A stretch of DNA of 64,000 bases from Achromobacter pestifer (GTDB taxonomy: Bacteria; Pseudomonadota; Gammaproteobacteria; Burkholderiales; Burkholderiaceae_B): contig NZ_CADIJX010000009.1 of assembly GCF_902859625.1 (NCBI RefSeq), positions 85,674-149,673 of the forward strand, written 5' to 3'. The notes below the pieces were generated by a model. It searched no databases, was not told where the DNA came from, and saw only the letters and a program-made list of their open reading frames with translations. The stretch's first letter is position 1; each line of letters starts with the position of its first letter. This document shows, one piece after another, positions 49,150 to 59,490 of this stretch. The position numbers and the translations under genes were made by a program.

Positions 49150-51997
49150 GGTGTTCTCCCTGCCCCTTGGCCGCCTGTCCGTCATTTGAAGAAAAAGCCG
49201 TCACTACCCGCTCCATGCGCATAAAGCGCGATCCTTTTACCAATACGCAGGACGCGCGCAAACCGCGCAAGGCGGCAACCACTTCGTCTACCGATGCGCA
49301 GGCGTGCGCGCCAGCTCCGAACGCGGCCGCGGCCGCCCGGCTGGCTTCGCCTAGCGTGATAAGCGCGTCAAGCCCTTGCTCGCGCGCGTAAATGCCCGCC
49401 TCTGCATGCAAGGCGGGGCCGTTGTCCCCGATTTCACCCATGTCGCCCAACACCAGGACGCGCTTGCCGGCCATGCGGGCCAGCACGTCAATCGCCACGC
49501 GAACCGAATCGGGGTTGGCATTGTAGGTGTCATCAATGAGCAACGTTCCGTCACTCATTTGCTTGTGCTGCATGCGGCCTGCAACGGGGACAAAGCCCGC
49601 CAGGGCGCGCACCGCGCTATCCAGCGGCACGCCTGCCGCGATGGCGCTGGCAATCGCGGCCAGTGCATTGCGCAGGTTGTGCAAGCCGGGCACCGGCAAC
49701 GCCAGATCCGCAGAGCCGACCGGCGTCACGACACGGCAGCGCGTGGCGCTCACGTCGGCAAGAATATGTTCCGCGTATACGTCCAGACCCGGTTGCAGAC
49801 CGAAGCGCAACACCCGGCGCGGCTCGGCCAAGGCGTCCCAGATCGCGGAATACGGTTCGTCTCCGGGGTAGACGGCGATGCCGTCGTCCGGCAGCGCAGC
49901 GATCGCCGCGCCGTTCTCGTGCGCCACCGCTTCCACGGTGTGCATGAATTCTTGATGCTCGCGCTGCGCGTTGGTCACCAGCGTGACCGTGGGCGCTGCC
50001 ATGGCGGCCAGCTGCGCGATTTCGCCAGGATGATTCATGCCCAGTTCAAACACCGCGGCGCGATGCTCGGTGCGCAAGCGCAGCAGCGTCAACGGCACGC
50101 CGATATCGTTGTTCAGGTTGCCGGCAGTCGCCAACCGGCGTGCCTCGCCCCGCCACTCGGCCAGCATGGCCGAGATCATTTCCTTGGTGGTCGTCTTGCC
50201 GTTGCTACCCGTCACTGCCACGACCGGCAGCGAAAACTGCGAACGCCACGCCGCACCGATGCGCATCAGCGCAATGCGGGTATCGCCCAGCACCAGTTGC
50301 GCCAGCTTGGCGTCACTGACGGCATGCGCCACGATTGCGGCGCAAGCGCCCCGGCCTTCAGCCTGATCCAGATAGTTATGCGCGTCGAAGTTCTCGCCCA
50401 CCAGCGCCACGAACAATTCGCCCGCGCCAATGCGGCGGGTATCCGATGACACCCCTTTGACCTGCGGCAGCAGCAGCGCCAAGCGCGCCCATTCGCGGTC
50501 ATCGAACGGCAACTTTTCGCCCCCGATGTCCTGATAGGTTTCATGCCCCTTGCCCGCCAACAGCACCACGTCTTCGGGCAATGCGGCCCAAATGGTCTGC
50601 ATGATGGCGCGCGCGCGGTCGACCTGGACATCGGCATGCGCCGATTCAGGGATGCCAACCAGAATCTGTTGAACGATGGCTTCGGGCGATTCCGTGCGTG
50701 GATTGTCGCTGGACACCACCACATGGTCAGCCAGTTCCGCTGCAATGCGGCCCATTTCCGGGCGCTTGCCCGGATCGCGCTCGCCACCGCAGCCAAACAG
50801 GCAGATCAGGCGGCCAGAACGGGCAACCGCCACGGCACGCAATGCCGTCAAGGCGCGCGACAGGGCATCCGGCGTATGCGCGTAATCCACCACGACCAGT
50901 GGGCCGCGACCCGCATGGGCCTGCGTTGTCACCGGCACCGTTTCCACGGTTTGCAACCGGCCATCCACAGGGTCCGTCGCGGCCAACTCACGCGCGATCT
51001 GCGCAAACGGCAGGCCCAGCTTGTACAGCACGCCTGCCACCAGCAGCAGGTTCGACACGTTGTGCGCCCCCAGCAGGCGCGTCACGATCTGGGCTTCGCC
51101 ATGCGGCGACACCAGCGTGAAGATCTGGCCTTGAGATGTGGCCTGAAGATCCCGCGCGCGCATCGCAGCGGGGATCTCGGGCGCATCGCTCAGGCTGTAG
51201 CCCATCGCGCCCGTGCCCGCAGGCAGGCTCGCGATCAGGCGGCGTCCGGCTGCGTCATCGGCATTCACGATGGCGGCGGTCAGGCCCGGCCAACGGAACA
51301 GACGTGCCTTGGCGGCCTCGTAGTGTTCCATCGTGCCGTGATAATCAAGATGGTCGCGCGTCAGGTTCGTAAAGGCGGCCAGCGCAATGCGCACGCCGTC
51401 CAGACGGCCTTGCTCGATGCCGATCGACGACGCTTCCATGGCCACGGCCTTCGCGCCAGCGTCGCGCATGGCGGCCAGCGTGCGATGCACGGTCAGAACG
51501 TCGGGCGTCGTCAGGTCGCCGCCCAGCGTGCGGCCGTCGGGCAACACGGCGCCCAAGGTGCCGATGGTGCCGCAAGGCTTGTCATTGCGGCTCAGCGCAT
51601 GCGCGATCCATTGCACCGACGAGGTCTTGCCGTTGGTGCCCGTCACCGCCACCACCGCCAATGCGGCGGAAGGACGGCCGTACCAGGTGTCGGCCAACTC
51701 GCCCAACAACGTGCGCAAGCCTGTCACCGGCAGTATCGGCGTGTCGCCCGCGGCGCGCTGAATGGCGTCGTCGGCGGGCGCTTCAAACAACACCGCGCTG
51801 GCGCCCAGCGCCAACGCCTTGTCTATATAGAGACGTCCATCGCTGGACAGACCCGGGCAGGCAACGAACACATCGCCCGGCTCGATATCGCGCGAGTCCA
51901 GCTTAAGATGCGCCGTCAACGAGACGCGCGCATGCAACCACGCCACGGTTTCAGCAACCGTGGCGACAGGGGAAGAGAGGAAGCCTTTGGCGCTCAT
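49139..51997 (-). CDS. murEF: Fused MurE-MurF: UDP-MurNAc-tripeptide ligase and D-Ala-D-Ala-adding ligase
   Basis: One reading frame of 952 residues joins two Mur ligases. The MurE half (~1-495) has P-loop TGTNGKTSS at 119-127, the DNPR motif at 431-434 that selects meso-diaminopimelate, and GKGHE at 482-486. The MurF half (~505-952) has P-loop VTGSNGKTTT at 595-604 and 'GELFVALVGENFDAHNYL' in parts at its start. So one polypeptide adds meso-DAP and then D-Ala-D-Ala. There is only a ~10-residue linker. The same fusion is known in Bordetella and Achromobacter. Overlaps ftsI by four bases and mraY by eleven. Confidence 0.97.
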   Translation of the reverse strand: MSAKGFLSSPVATVAETVAWLHARVSLTAHLKLDSRDIEPGDVFVACPGLSSDGRLYIDKALALGASAVLFEAPADDAIQRAAGDTPILPVTGLRTLLGELADTWYGRPSAALAVVAVTGTNGKTSSVQWIAHALSRNDKPCGTIGTLGAVLPDGRTLGGDLTTPDVLTVHRTLAAMRDAGAKAVAMEASSIGIEQGRLDGVRIALAAFTNLTRDHLDYHGTMEHYEAAKARLFRWPGLTAAIVNADDAAGRRLIASLPAGTGAMGYSLSDAPEIPAAMRARDLQATSQGQIFTLVSPHGEAQIVTRLLGAHNVSNLLLVAGVLYKLGLPFAQIARELAATDPVDGRLQTVETVPVTTQAHAGRGPLVVVDYAHTPDALSRALTALRAVAVARSGRLICLFGCGGERDPGKRPEMGRIAAELADHVVVSSDNPRTESPEAIVQQILVGIPESAHADVQVDRARAIMQTIWAALPEDVVLLAGKGHETYQDIGGEKLPFDDREWARLALLLPQVKGVSSDTRRIGAGELFVALVGENFDAHNYLDQAEGRGACAAIVAHAVSDAKLAQLVLGDTRIALMRIGAAWRSQFSLPVVAVTGSNGKTTTKEMISAMLAEWRGEARRLATAGNLNNDIGVPLTLLRLRTEHRAAVFELGMNHPGEIAQLAAMAAPTVTLVTNAQREHQEFMHTVEAVAHENGAAIAALPDDGIAVYPGDEPYSAIWDALAEPRRVLRFGLQPGLDVYAEHILADVSATRCRVVTPVGSADLALPVPGLHNLRNALAAIASAIAAGVPLDSAVRALAGFVPVAGRMQHKQMSDGTLLIDDTYNANPDSVRVAIDVLARMAGKRVLVLGDMGEIGDNGPALHAEAGIYAREQGLDALITLGEASRAAAAAFGAGAHACASVDEVVAALRGLRASCVLVKGSRFMRMERVVTAFSSNDGQAAKGQGEHHAA

Positions 51998-53724
51998 CTG
52001 CCTGGCTCCTTGAGACCAGCAACAATCGTGGATTCAAAAGGTGCGTCCGGTCGCACCCCCATCAGCCTCAGGCTCCCCCCCACAATATGGGAGAACACGG
52101 GCGCGGCGATCGCACCGCCGTAGTAACCGCCGACCGTCGGCTCGTCGATGGACACAGCCACCACGATCTTCGGATCGGACACCGGAGCGAAGCCCACGTA
52201 CGAGCTCCGGTAACGCTGCATGCTGTACTTGCCGTCAACGATCTTGCGCGCGGTGCCGCTCTTGCCGGCGACGCGGTAACCCTGCACCTGAGCCGCCTTC
52301 GTGCCCTCGGGGCCGGCGGCGGCCTCCAGCATTGCGCGCACCAAGGCGGTGGTCTTCGGCGTATAGATCTTGACGCTGGTGGGGTCGCTGTCGCGCTTGA
52401 CCAACGTCAGCGACACCATGTCGCCATTGCGGGCGAAGACGGTGTACGCACGCGCCACTTGCAGCAGCGACACGGACAGGCCGTAACCGTAGGCCATCGT
52501 CGCCTTTTCAATCAGGCGCCAACGGTCCCACGGACGCAGACGGCCGGGCGCCGCGCCGGGGAATCCCACTTGCGGCGCCTGGCCCAGGCCCAATTCGGTG
52601 AAACGGTCCCACATCTCGCGAGACTCCAGCTTCTCGGAGATCATCGTCATGCCGATATTGCTGGATCTGCGCAGCACGCCAGCCACATCCAGCGTGCCGT
52701 TGCGGCTCACATCGCTGATCGTGCTGCCTTGATACGTAAAGCGGCCGTTTCCGGTTTCAAACAGCGTCGACGTCGTGATGCGGCCCAGGTCCAACGCCAG
52801 CGCGGCGGTGAACGGCTTCATGATCGAGCCCGGCTCGAAGGTATCGGTAATGGCCTGATTGCGCAGCTTGGAGCCATGGAAGCTCTCGCGCTTGTTCGGG
52901 TCGAAGGTCGGCACGTTCGCCAGCGCCAGGATTTCGCCCGTATGCACGTCCACGACCACGGCGGTAGCGCCCTTGGCCTGGTGCTTGTCCATGGCGTCCT
53001 TCAATTCCTTGAACACCAGGTATTGCAAGCGCGTATCGATCGACAGGCGCAGATCGCGGCCGTCAACCGGCAGGGTAACGGCTTGCACGTCCTCAATGAC
53101 GCGGCCCAGCCGATCCTTGATGACGCGGCGACTGCCGGGTCGGCCCGACAACTGCTGGTTGAATGTCAGCTCGACGCCTTCCTGACCCTGGTCTTCGACG
53201 CTGTTGAAACCCACTACGTGGGCCATCACATCGCCGTCCGGATAGTAGCGGCGGGTCTCCGGCTGCTGGTGCACGCCCGGCATGCCCAGTTGCTTGATCT
53301 TGTCGGCCACGTCCATCGAGACCTGGCGCTTCAGGTAAACAAAGTTCTTGTCTTCGTCGACCAGGCGATGGCGCAAGTCCGCGACCGGCGTTTCCAGCAG
53401 CTTGGCCAGGGCATCCATCTGCGCAGGCGTCCCCTGCTTGGCATCTTCCGGGATGGCCCAGATGGCGCGCGCCGGCACGCTGGACGCCAACACGGCGCCA
53501 TTGCGATCCATGATCTTGCCGCGCGTGGCGGCCAGGGTCAGCGTGCGTTCATAGCGGCGTTCGCCCTGCTGTTGCAGGAACTCCGTCGACAACCCTTGCA
53601 GGAACAACGCGCGGCCGGCCAGCACCGTGAACCCGCCAAACAGCAGGATCAGTACCAGGCGCGCGCGCCAGGTGGGCAATTGCCCACGCAGCACCGGGTT
53701 GTCGAAGAAGGGCACGCGCTTCAT
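51994..53724 (-). CDS. ftsI: Penicillin-binding protein 3 (septal transpeptidase FtsI)
   Basis: Inner-membrane transpeptidase of 576 residues that crosslinks septal peptidoglycan. A single anchor helix (~21-42) is followed by a pedestal domain and the penicillin-binding domain. Active-site motifs are SIMK (Ser300/Lys303), SSN at 354-356 and KSGT at 488-491. GGAGGT lies upstream of the ATG. Overlaps ftsL and murEF by four bases each. Confidence 0.97.
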   Translation of the reverse strand: MKRVPFFDNPVLRGQLPTWRARLVLILLFGGFTVLAGRALFLQGLSTEFLQQQGERRYERTLTLAATRGKIMDRNGAVLASSVPARAIWAIPEDAKQGTPAQMDALAKLLETPVADLRHRLVDEDKNFVYLKRQVSMDVADKIKQLGMPGVHQQPETRRYYPDGDVMAHVVGFNSVEDQGQEGVELTFNQQLSGRPGSRRVIKDRLGRVIEDVQAVTLPVDGRDLRLSIDTRLQYLVFKELKDAMDKHQAKGATAVVVDVHTGEILALANVPTFDPNKRESFHGSKLRNQAITDTFEPGSIMKPFTAALALDLGRITTSTLFETGNGRFTYQGSTISDVSRNGTLDVAGVLRRSSNIGMTMISEKLESREMWDRFTELGLGQAPQVGFPGAAPGRLRPWDRWRLIEKATMAYGYGLSVSLLQVARAYTVFARNGDMVSLTLVKRDSDPTSVKIYTPKTTALVRAMLEAAAGPEGTKAAQVQGYRVAGKSGTARKIVDGKYSMQRYRSSYVGFAPVSDPKIVVAVSIDEPTVGGYYGGAIAAPVFSHIVGGSLRLMGVRPDAPFESTIVAGLKEPGR

Positions 53725-54011
53725 TGCGCACCTCCGGCCGAAGAGACCGGCGCTTGATTCAGATACAGCGTGCGATCCGGAACGATGGAGATCATCTTCA
53801 GGCCGTCACGCGCAATCACGTCCACCCGGGCATTGCGGGCAAGTTCGGCGCGGTCAAGCTGCAAGCGGCGCCAGTTGGTTTCCAGGTCACGTGCCTGGGC
53901 CTGATCGCGTCCCAGCTCAACAAAAAGCTGGCGCGACTGATACCGGCTGGTGACCAGGGAAATGGCCGACAGCATCAGTAACGCCGCAATGATCAGGTTG
54001 ACACGCCCCAT
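53721..54011 (-). CDS. ftsL: Cell division protein FtsL
   Basis: Small bitopic protein of 96 residues: a short N-terminus, one transmembrane helix (~5-22) and a periplasmic coiled coil (~25-65, 'LFVELGRDQAQARDLETNWRRLQ' in parts). It joins FtsB and FtsQ and helps activate FtsWI. Start overlaps the rsmH stop by one base (TAATG). Confidence 0.93.
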   Translation of the reverse strand: MGRVNLIIAALLMLSAISLVTSRYQSRQLFVELGRDQAQARDLETNWRRLQLDRAELARNARVDVIARDGLKMISIVPDRTLYLNQAPVSSAGGAQ

Positions 54012-55108
54012 TAGCGCCGCCCCCCTTTACCGCCGCGGCGAGGCGGCGGGGCCAGGTCACTGCCGGGCAACGAGCCGATCTTCACAAACGCGAAACCGCC
54101 CTCGGCGGGCAGCGGCGTTTCGGTGCGTTCGGCAACGCGCAGGACAGCGGAACGGGCGCGGGCATTGGCCGAGACTTCATCGTCTTCAGCCTGGACACGG
54201 CCCAGGGAACGCAGGATGGGTTGGGGCATTTCGCTTTCGCGCAGCGGCAGGCGTGCATGCGCGGCGGCCGGCCTGGCCGCCGCCACGATGCACTGCTTGA
54301 CCATGCGGTCTTCAAGCGAATGAAAGCTGATCACCGCCAACCTCCCCCCCGGGGCAAGCAGGTCTAAAGCTGACGCGAGGGTGCGCGCGAGCTCTTCGAG
54401 TTCCCGATTGATGTAAATCCGTAAAGCTTGAAAGGTGCGTGTGGCCGGATGCTGCCCCTTTTCGCGCGTGCGGACGGCGCTGGCGACGCACTCGGCAAGT
54501 TCGAGCGTGGTGCGCAGCGGCCTTGTTGCGCGGCGAGCAGCAATCGCCTTTGCAACCTGAAAAGCAAACCGTTCTTCGCCATAATCCGCTATGACCTCCC
54601 GCATCTCATCCACACTGGCTTGCGCCAGCCAATCCGCCACCGTGGGACCACGAGTGGTGTCCATCCGCATATCAAGCGGGCCGTCTCGCATGAACGAGAA
54701 ACCTCGCTCGGCGTCATCGATCTGAGGCGACGACACCCCCAGATCCAACATCACGCCATCGACTTTCTCGATGCCGATCTGCTGCAATTCTTCAGCCATG
54801 GTGGCAAAGCCGCCATGGACAACCGTCACCCGGGAATCCGCCGCCGCCAACGCATTGGCTACCGCGATCGCCTCGGGATCCTTGTCGAACACCACCAGCC
54901 GCGCCGCAGGCCCCAAACGCCCGAGCAATTCGCGACTGTGCCCGCCACGCCCAAAGGTGCCGTCGACAAAGATGCCGCTTTCTGCCCGCGTAGCCGCAGC
55001 CGGCTCGGACTGCATGTGCGACCGTGCCGCGCCCTTGCCGCCAAAGTCGGCCAGCAATAGTGCGTCCACCGTCGGCTCCAGCAGAACGGGCCGATGTTCG
55101 AAGTCCAT
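54011..55108 (-). CDS. rsmH: 16S rRNA (cytosine1402-N4)-methyltransferase RsmH
   Basis: SAM-dependent methyltransferase of 365 residues (formerly mraW) that modifies C1402 of 16S rRNA in the P site. 'HRPVLLEPTVDAL' and the SAM motif 'FVDGTFGRGGHSRELLGRLG' in parts are at the N-terminus, with 'GVMLDLGVSSPQIDDAERGFSF' in parts and 'AVISFHSLEDRMVKQC' further on. An extra stretch of ~20 residues ('GGKGAARSHMQSEPAAATRAE' in parts) is inserted before the SAM motif. It begins seven bases after mraZ ends. Confidence 0.97.
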   Translation of the reverse strand: MDFEHRPVLLEPTVDALLLADFGGKGAARSHMQSEPAAATRAESGIFVDGTFGRGGHSRELLGRLGPAARLVVFDKDPEAIAVANALAAADSRVTVVHGGFATMAEELQQIGIEKVDGVMLDLGVSSPQIDDAERGFSFMRDGPLDMRMDTTRGPTVADWLAQASVDEMREVIADYGEERFAFQVAKAIAARRATRPLRTTLELAECVASAVRTREKGQHPATRTFQALRIYINRELEELARTLASALDLLAPGGRLAVISFHSLEDRMVKQCIVAAARPAAAHARLPLRESEMPQPILRSLGRVQAEDDEVSANARARSAVLRVAERTETPLPAEGGFAFVKIGSLPGSDLAPPPRRGGKGGRR

Positions 55109-55115
55109 AGATTTT

Positions 55116-55544
55116 TCAGAACGAAAACTGATTCAACACATCCGGCATACCCTTGGCCAAGTCCTCAGCCTCGCGGCTGGCCAGAGTAGCGGCGTCCCAC
55201 AGCTCGAAGTGCGCGCCCAGACCGAGCAGCATCACATCGCGCGTCATACCGGAAGCGTTGCGCAGTTCAGGAGCGATCAGGACCCGGCCGGAGCCATCCA
55301 GTTCCACGTCCTGAGCGTTGCCCAGCAACAGCCGCTGCAATGCCCGAGCCGTCATGGGAAAGGCCGCGATTTGTTCGCGCTTCTTTTCCCACTCAGGCCG
55401 CGGGTACACCAGCAAGCAGCCGTCGGGGTGGCGAGTCAGGGTCAAGCGGCCATCGGCCTGCGACACGAGCGCGTCACGATGCCGGGTCGGAATCGAGATC
55501 CGTCCCTTGGCATCCAGCGTGAGCGCGCTGCTTCCCTGAAACAC
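55116..55544 (-). CDS. mraZ: Transcriptional regulator MraZ
   Basis: AbrB-like DNA-binding protein of 142 residues with two MraZ domains; 'FQGSSALTLDAKGRISIPTRHRD' in parts opens the first and 'LLGNAQDVELDGSGRVLIAPELR' in parts the second. It represses the dcw operon in other bacteria. The start is GTG at 55542-55544, which begins the family-typical FQGSSAL. A GTG directly before it and one at 55568 are alternatives. First gene of the cluster, right behind a good promoter and phased TGGG boxes. Confidence 0.95.
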   Translation of the reverse strand: MFQGSSALTLDAKGRISIPTRHRDALVSQADGRLTLTRHPDGCLLVYPRPEWEKKREQIAAFPMTARALQRLLLGNAQDVELDGSGRVLIAPELRNASGMTRDVMLLGLGAHFELWDAATLASREAEDLAKGMPDVLNQFSF

Positions 55545-55552
55545 CACTTTTA

Positions 55553-55587
55553 CCCCACTTAATTGCACAATTTCCTACTATTTCCCA
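55553..55587 (-). promoter_or_regulatory. MraZ-box array (four 10-bp-phased boxes)
   Basis: Reading the minus strand, TGGGA (55583-55587), TAGGA (55573-55577), TGCAA (55563-55567, degenerate) and TGGGG (55553-55557) recur every ten bases. TGGG-type boxes with this period are the known MraZ operator. The array runs from the -10 element to the mraZ ribosome-binding region, so binding would block initiation. Confidence 0.75.
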
Positions 55588-55615
55588 CTCTACGGTATGG
55601 CAATGGGGCGGTCAA
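55587..55615 (-). promoter_or_regulatory. Main dcw promoter upstream of mraZ
   Basis: Minus strand: -35 TTGACC (55610-55615), 17-base spacer, -10 TAGAGT (55587-55592), about 43 bases before the mraZ start. It lies between the terminator at 55674 and the MraZ boxes. Confidence 0.8.
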
Positions 55616-55673
55616 GCGCGTGGTTGCAATTTTTTCAATCACAACAAGGACTTAGATCAATATGTAAATCCGC

Positions 55674-55706
55674 AAAAAGAAAAACCTCCTAATAAATCAG
55701 GAGGTT
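55674..55706 (-). terminator. Terminator separating the rnpB side from the dcw promoter
   Basis: Minus strand stem AACCTCCT/AGGAGGTT with an 8-base loop, then TTTTTCTTTTT. It lies about 210 bases beyond the 3' end of RNase P RNA and insulates the mraZ promoter. Confidence 0.85.
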
Positions 55707-55915
55707 GCGGCACACTCTACAAGTCCTTCGTCAGAAGTAGCGGCTAACGGGGACTTTGCATTGTTTTACGAAGGCCCATTGCGCTCCGGCTGGCGAGGCT
55801 TCCCGCCGGATGTACGCCCCACTACCGCTCAAAAAAATGGCGCAGTGGGCGGCGACGTCGCAGCCAAGCGCGGCCAGGCTCCCGGCCTGGCCAACTCGCG
55901 TGTGGGGAATTCAAT
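55707..55915 (-). other. Structured non-coding stretch between rnpB and its distal terminator
   Basis: No convincing reading frame is present. On the minus strand there are several possible stems (GGCCAGGC/GCCTGGCC, TCCGGC/GCCGGA, AAGTCC/GGACTT) and a run of seven T at 55831-55837 behind a GC-rich patch, which may be the true rnpB terminator. What follows it, up to the next terminator, is unexplained; it could be trailer or a small RNA. Confidence 0.35.
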
Positions 55916-56320
55916 GCAAGACGGGTCTATAGGCCGGATTCTGTACACCAGGTTTCCCTGGCGGACGATCATTCCTCTGCGCGGATCATTGCTGAGCCGC
56001 TCTAGCCATCTACCCGCATGCTTGGACGGAGCCGCCCTTCGCGACCCGAGGGCCGCACGCATGCCTATTTGATGTTGCTCCGGGTAGAGGTTGCCGCGTT
56101 TCACCCTGCGATGCCGCCCTTCGTTGCCGAATGGCGCGATACGGAGATAGCCGTATCTGTGCGTGCAAGCACGCCCACTTCGCAGTCTCGTCTCTGTGGC
56201 CCTATTCCTCAGCCGCGCCCGAAGACGCAACCGGACGGCCGTTAGCCGTTACCCTGCCCTATGGAGTCCGGACCTTCCTCGATGAATTTGCATCCACCGC
56301 GATCGCCCGACCCGCCCTGC
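55916..56320 (-). ncRNA. rnpB: RNase P RNA (type A)
   Basis: Catalytic RNA that trims the 5' ends of tRNA precursors. The minus strand shows the conserved blocks GAGGAAGGTCCGGACTCC (P4 5' side region), GGGTGAAACGCGGCAACC with CTCTACCCGGAGCAA, GGTAGATGGCTAG, and ACAGAATCCGGCCTATAGACC near the 3' end. The ends were set from P1 pairing: GCAGGGCGGGTC at the 5' end with GACCCGTCTTGC at the 3' end, allowing G-U pairs. The length of ~405 bases suits a betaproteobacterium. Confidence 0.95.
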
Positions 56321-56327
56321 GGTTCGT

Positions 56328-56333
56328 ATTCTA
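56328..56333 (-). promoter_or_regulatory. -10 element of rnpB
   Basis: TAGAAT on the minus strand seven bases before the deduced 5' end of RNase P RNA. No good -35 hexamer is visible at the normal distance. Confidence 0.55.
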
Positions 56334-56461
56334 TTACAGGTCACGGCTCCGTCCCCGAAGCCTGGTCCGAAAGGTCTTCGGGCAAAGGCTAAACGGGCAT
56401 CCGGGGTTCCTGCGACAATACGCCCTGATTCGCTTTAGACGCCGCAGAAACTACCCACTAC

Positions 56462-58291
<1,830 letters not shown>

Positions 58292-58335
58292 CGTCACACT
58301 CACTATATATATAGAGCGATCTTCACGCGGTAGAC

Positions 58336-58374
58336 AAAACGGGGGAACGGCAAGCAGCCGTTCCCCCGTTTTTT
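58336..58374. terminator. Bidirectional terminator between uup and pyrC
   Basis: Arms AACGGGGGAACGGC/GCCGTTCCCCCGTT around a short loop, with a T-run on the plus strand and AAAA/TTTT on the other side. Serves both convergent genes. Confidence 0.9.
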
Positions 58375-58414
58375 ATCTCTTGGCAGACGCGGGATCACGA
58401 CCCGCGCCGGGCCC

Positions 58415-59479
58415 TCAGACTTTTGCGCGCCAGGCCAAGGCTTCGCCGGCCGCCAGCGGCACGAGCGTCGTGTTGCCAAACTCCAGTTCATCCGGCACCT
58501 GGTAGGTTTCGCGCAGTAGCGTCAACGTGCCCGTGTTGCGCGGCAAGCCGTAGAAATCCGGGCCGTGGAAACTGGCAAAGCCTTCCAGCTTGTCCAGCTT
58601 GCCCGCCGCTTCAAATGCCGTCGCGTACAGCTCCATCGCGTGCAGCGCCGTGTAGCAACCCGCACAGCCGCACGCATGCTCCTTCAAGCCACGCGCATGC
58701 GGCGCGCTGTCGGTGCCCAGGAAGAAACGCGGGCTGCCACTGGTGGCGGCCTCGACCAAGGCCAGACGATGCGTCTCCCGCTTCAAGATCGGCAGGCAGT
58801 ACCAATGCGGGCGCACGCCACCCTGGAAGATCGCATTGCGGTTGTACAGCATGTGCTGCGGCGTGATGGTCGCGGCGGTCGGCCCTTCGGCATCCCGCAC
58901 ATATTCAGCGCCTTCCTTCGTCGTGATGTGCTCGAACACCACTTTCAAGGCAGGAAACGCGCGGCGCAGCGGCTTCATGACGCGCTCCACGAAAATCGCT
59001 TCCCGGTCAAACACGTCGATCGCCGGGTCGGTCACTTCGCCGTGCACCAGCAGCGGCATGCCGCACTTCTCCAAGGCTTCCAGCGCCTTCGTGCACTTGC
59101 CCAACAGATCGGTCACGCCCGCATCCGAGTTGGTCGTCGCGCCAGCGGGATACAGTTTCACCGCATAGACTTGGCCGGATTCGTGCGCACGGAAAATCTC
59201 TTCCGACGAGGTGTTGTCGGTCAGATAAAGCGTCATCAGGGGCGTGAAGGCATCGGGATTCCCACCGGCCTTGCGCAACGCCTCCAGGATGCGGCCGCGA
59301 TAGGCCAGCGCCTGCTCGGTAGTCGTCACCGGCGGCTTCAGGTTCGGCATGATGATGGCGCGCGCGAACTGGCGTGCGGTATCCGCCACCACGGCTTCCA
59401 GCGCCGCGCCATCACGCAAGTGAAGATGCCAGTCGTCCGGGCGGGTGATAGTGAGCTGATTCGGGTTTTGAGTAGACAT
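58415..59479 (-). CDS. pyrC: Dihydroorotase (type II)
   Basis: Zinc amidohydrolase of 354 residues that closes carbamoyl-aspartate to dihydroorotate in pyrimidine synthesis. The metal-binding DDWHLHLRDG is at ~15-24, the carbamylated Lys lies in 'YAVKLYPAGATTNS', His ligands appear in 'LVHGEVT' and 'FEHITTKEG', and the catalytic Asp in 'FLGTDSAPHARGLKE'. It starts 12 bases... after the M20 gene's stop on the same strand, so both are probably one transcript. Confidence 0.97.
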   Translation of the reverse strand: MSTQNPNQLTITRPDDWHLHLRDGAALEAVVADTARQFARAIIMPNLKPPVTTTEQALAYRGRILEALRKAGGNPDAFTPLMTLYLTDNTSSEEIFRAHESGQVYAVKLYPAGATTNSDAGVTDLLGKCTKALEALEKCGMPLLVHGEVTDPAIDVFDREAIFVERVMKPLRRAFPALKVVFEHITTKEGAEYVRDAEGPTAATITPQHMLYNRNAIFQGGVRPHWYCLPILKRETHRLALVEAATSGSPRFFLGTDSAPHARGLKEHACGCAGCYTALHAMELYATAFEAAGKLDKLEGFASFHGPDFYGLPRNTGTLTLLRETYQVPDELEFGNTTLVPLAAGEALAWRAKV

Positions 59480-59490
59480 GGAAGGGCTTC

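Noticed and set aside
55761..56072. A 103-codon plus-strand frame
   Set aside because: It lies over the 3' half of RNase P RNA and its flank, and shows no protein family.
56354..56382. CCCGAAG/CTTCGGG hairpin between rnpB and uup as a terminator
   Set aside because: No T-run on either strand and it lies in the divergent promoter region, where a terminator would serve no gene.
58301..58317. TATATATATA run after uup as a promoter
   Set aside because: No -35 element at a normal distance and no gene start downstream; it lies between two convergent genes just before their terminator.
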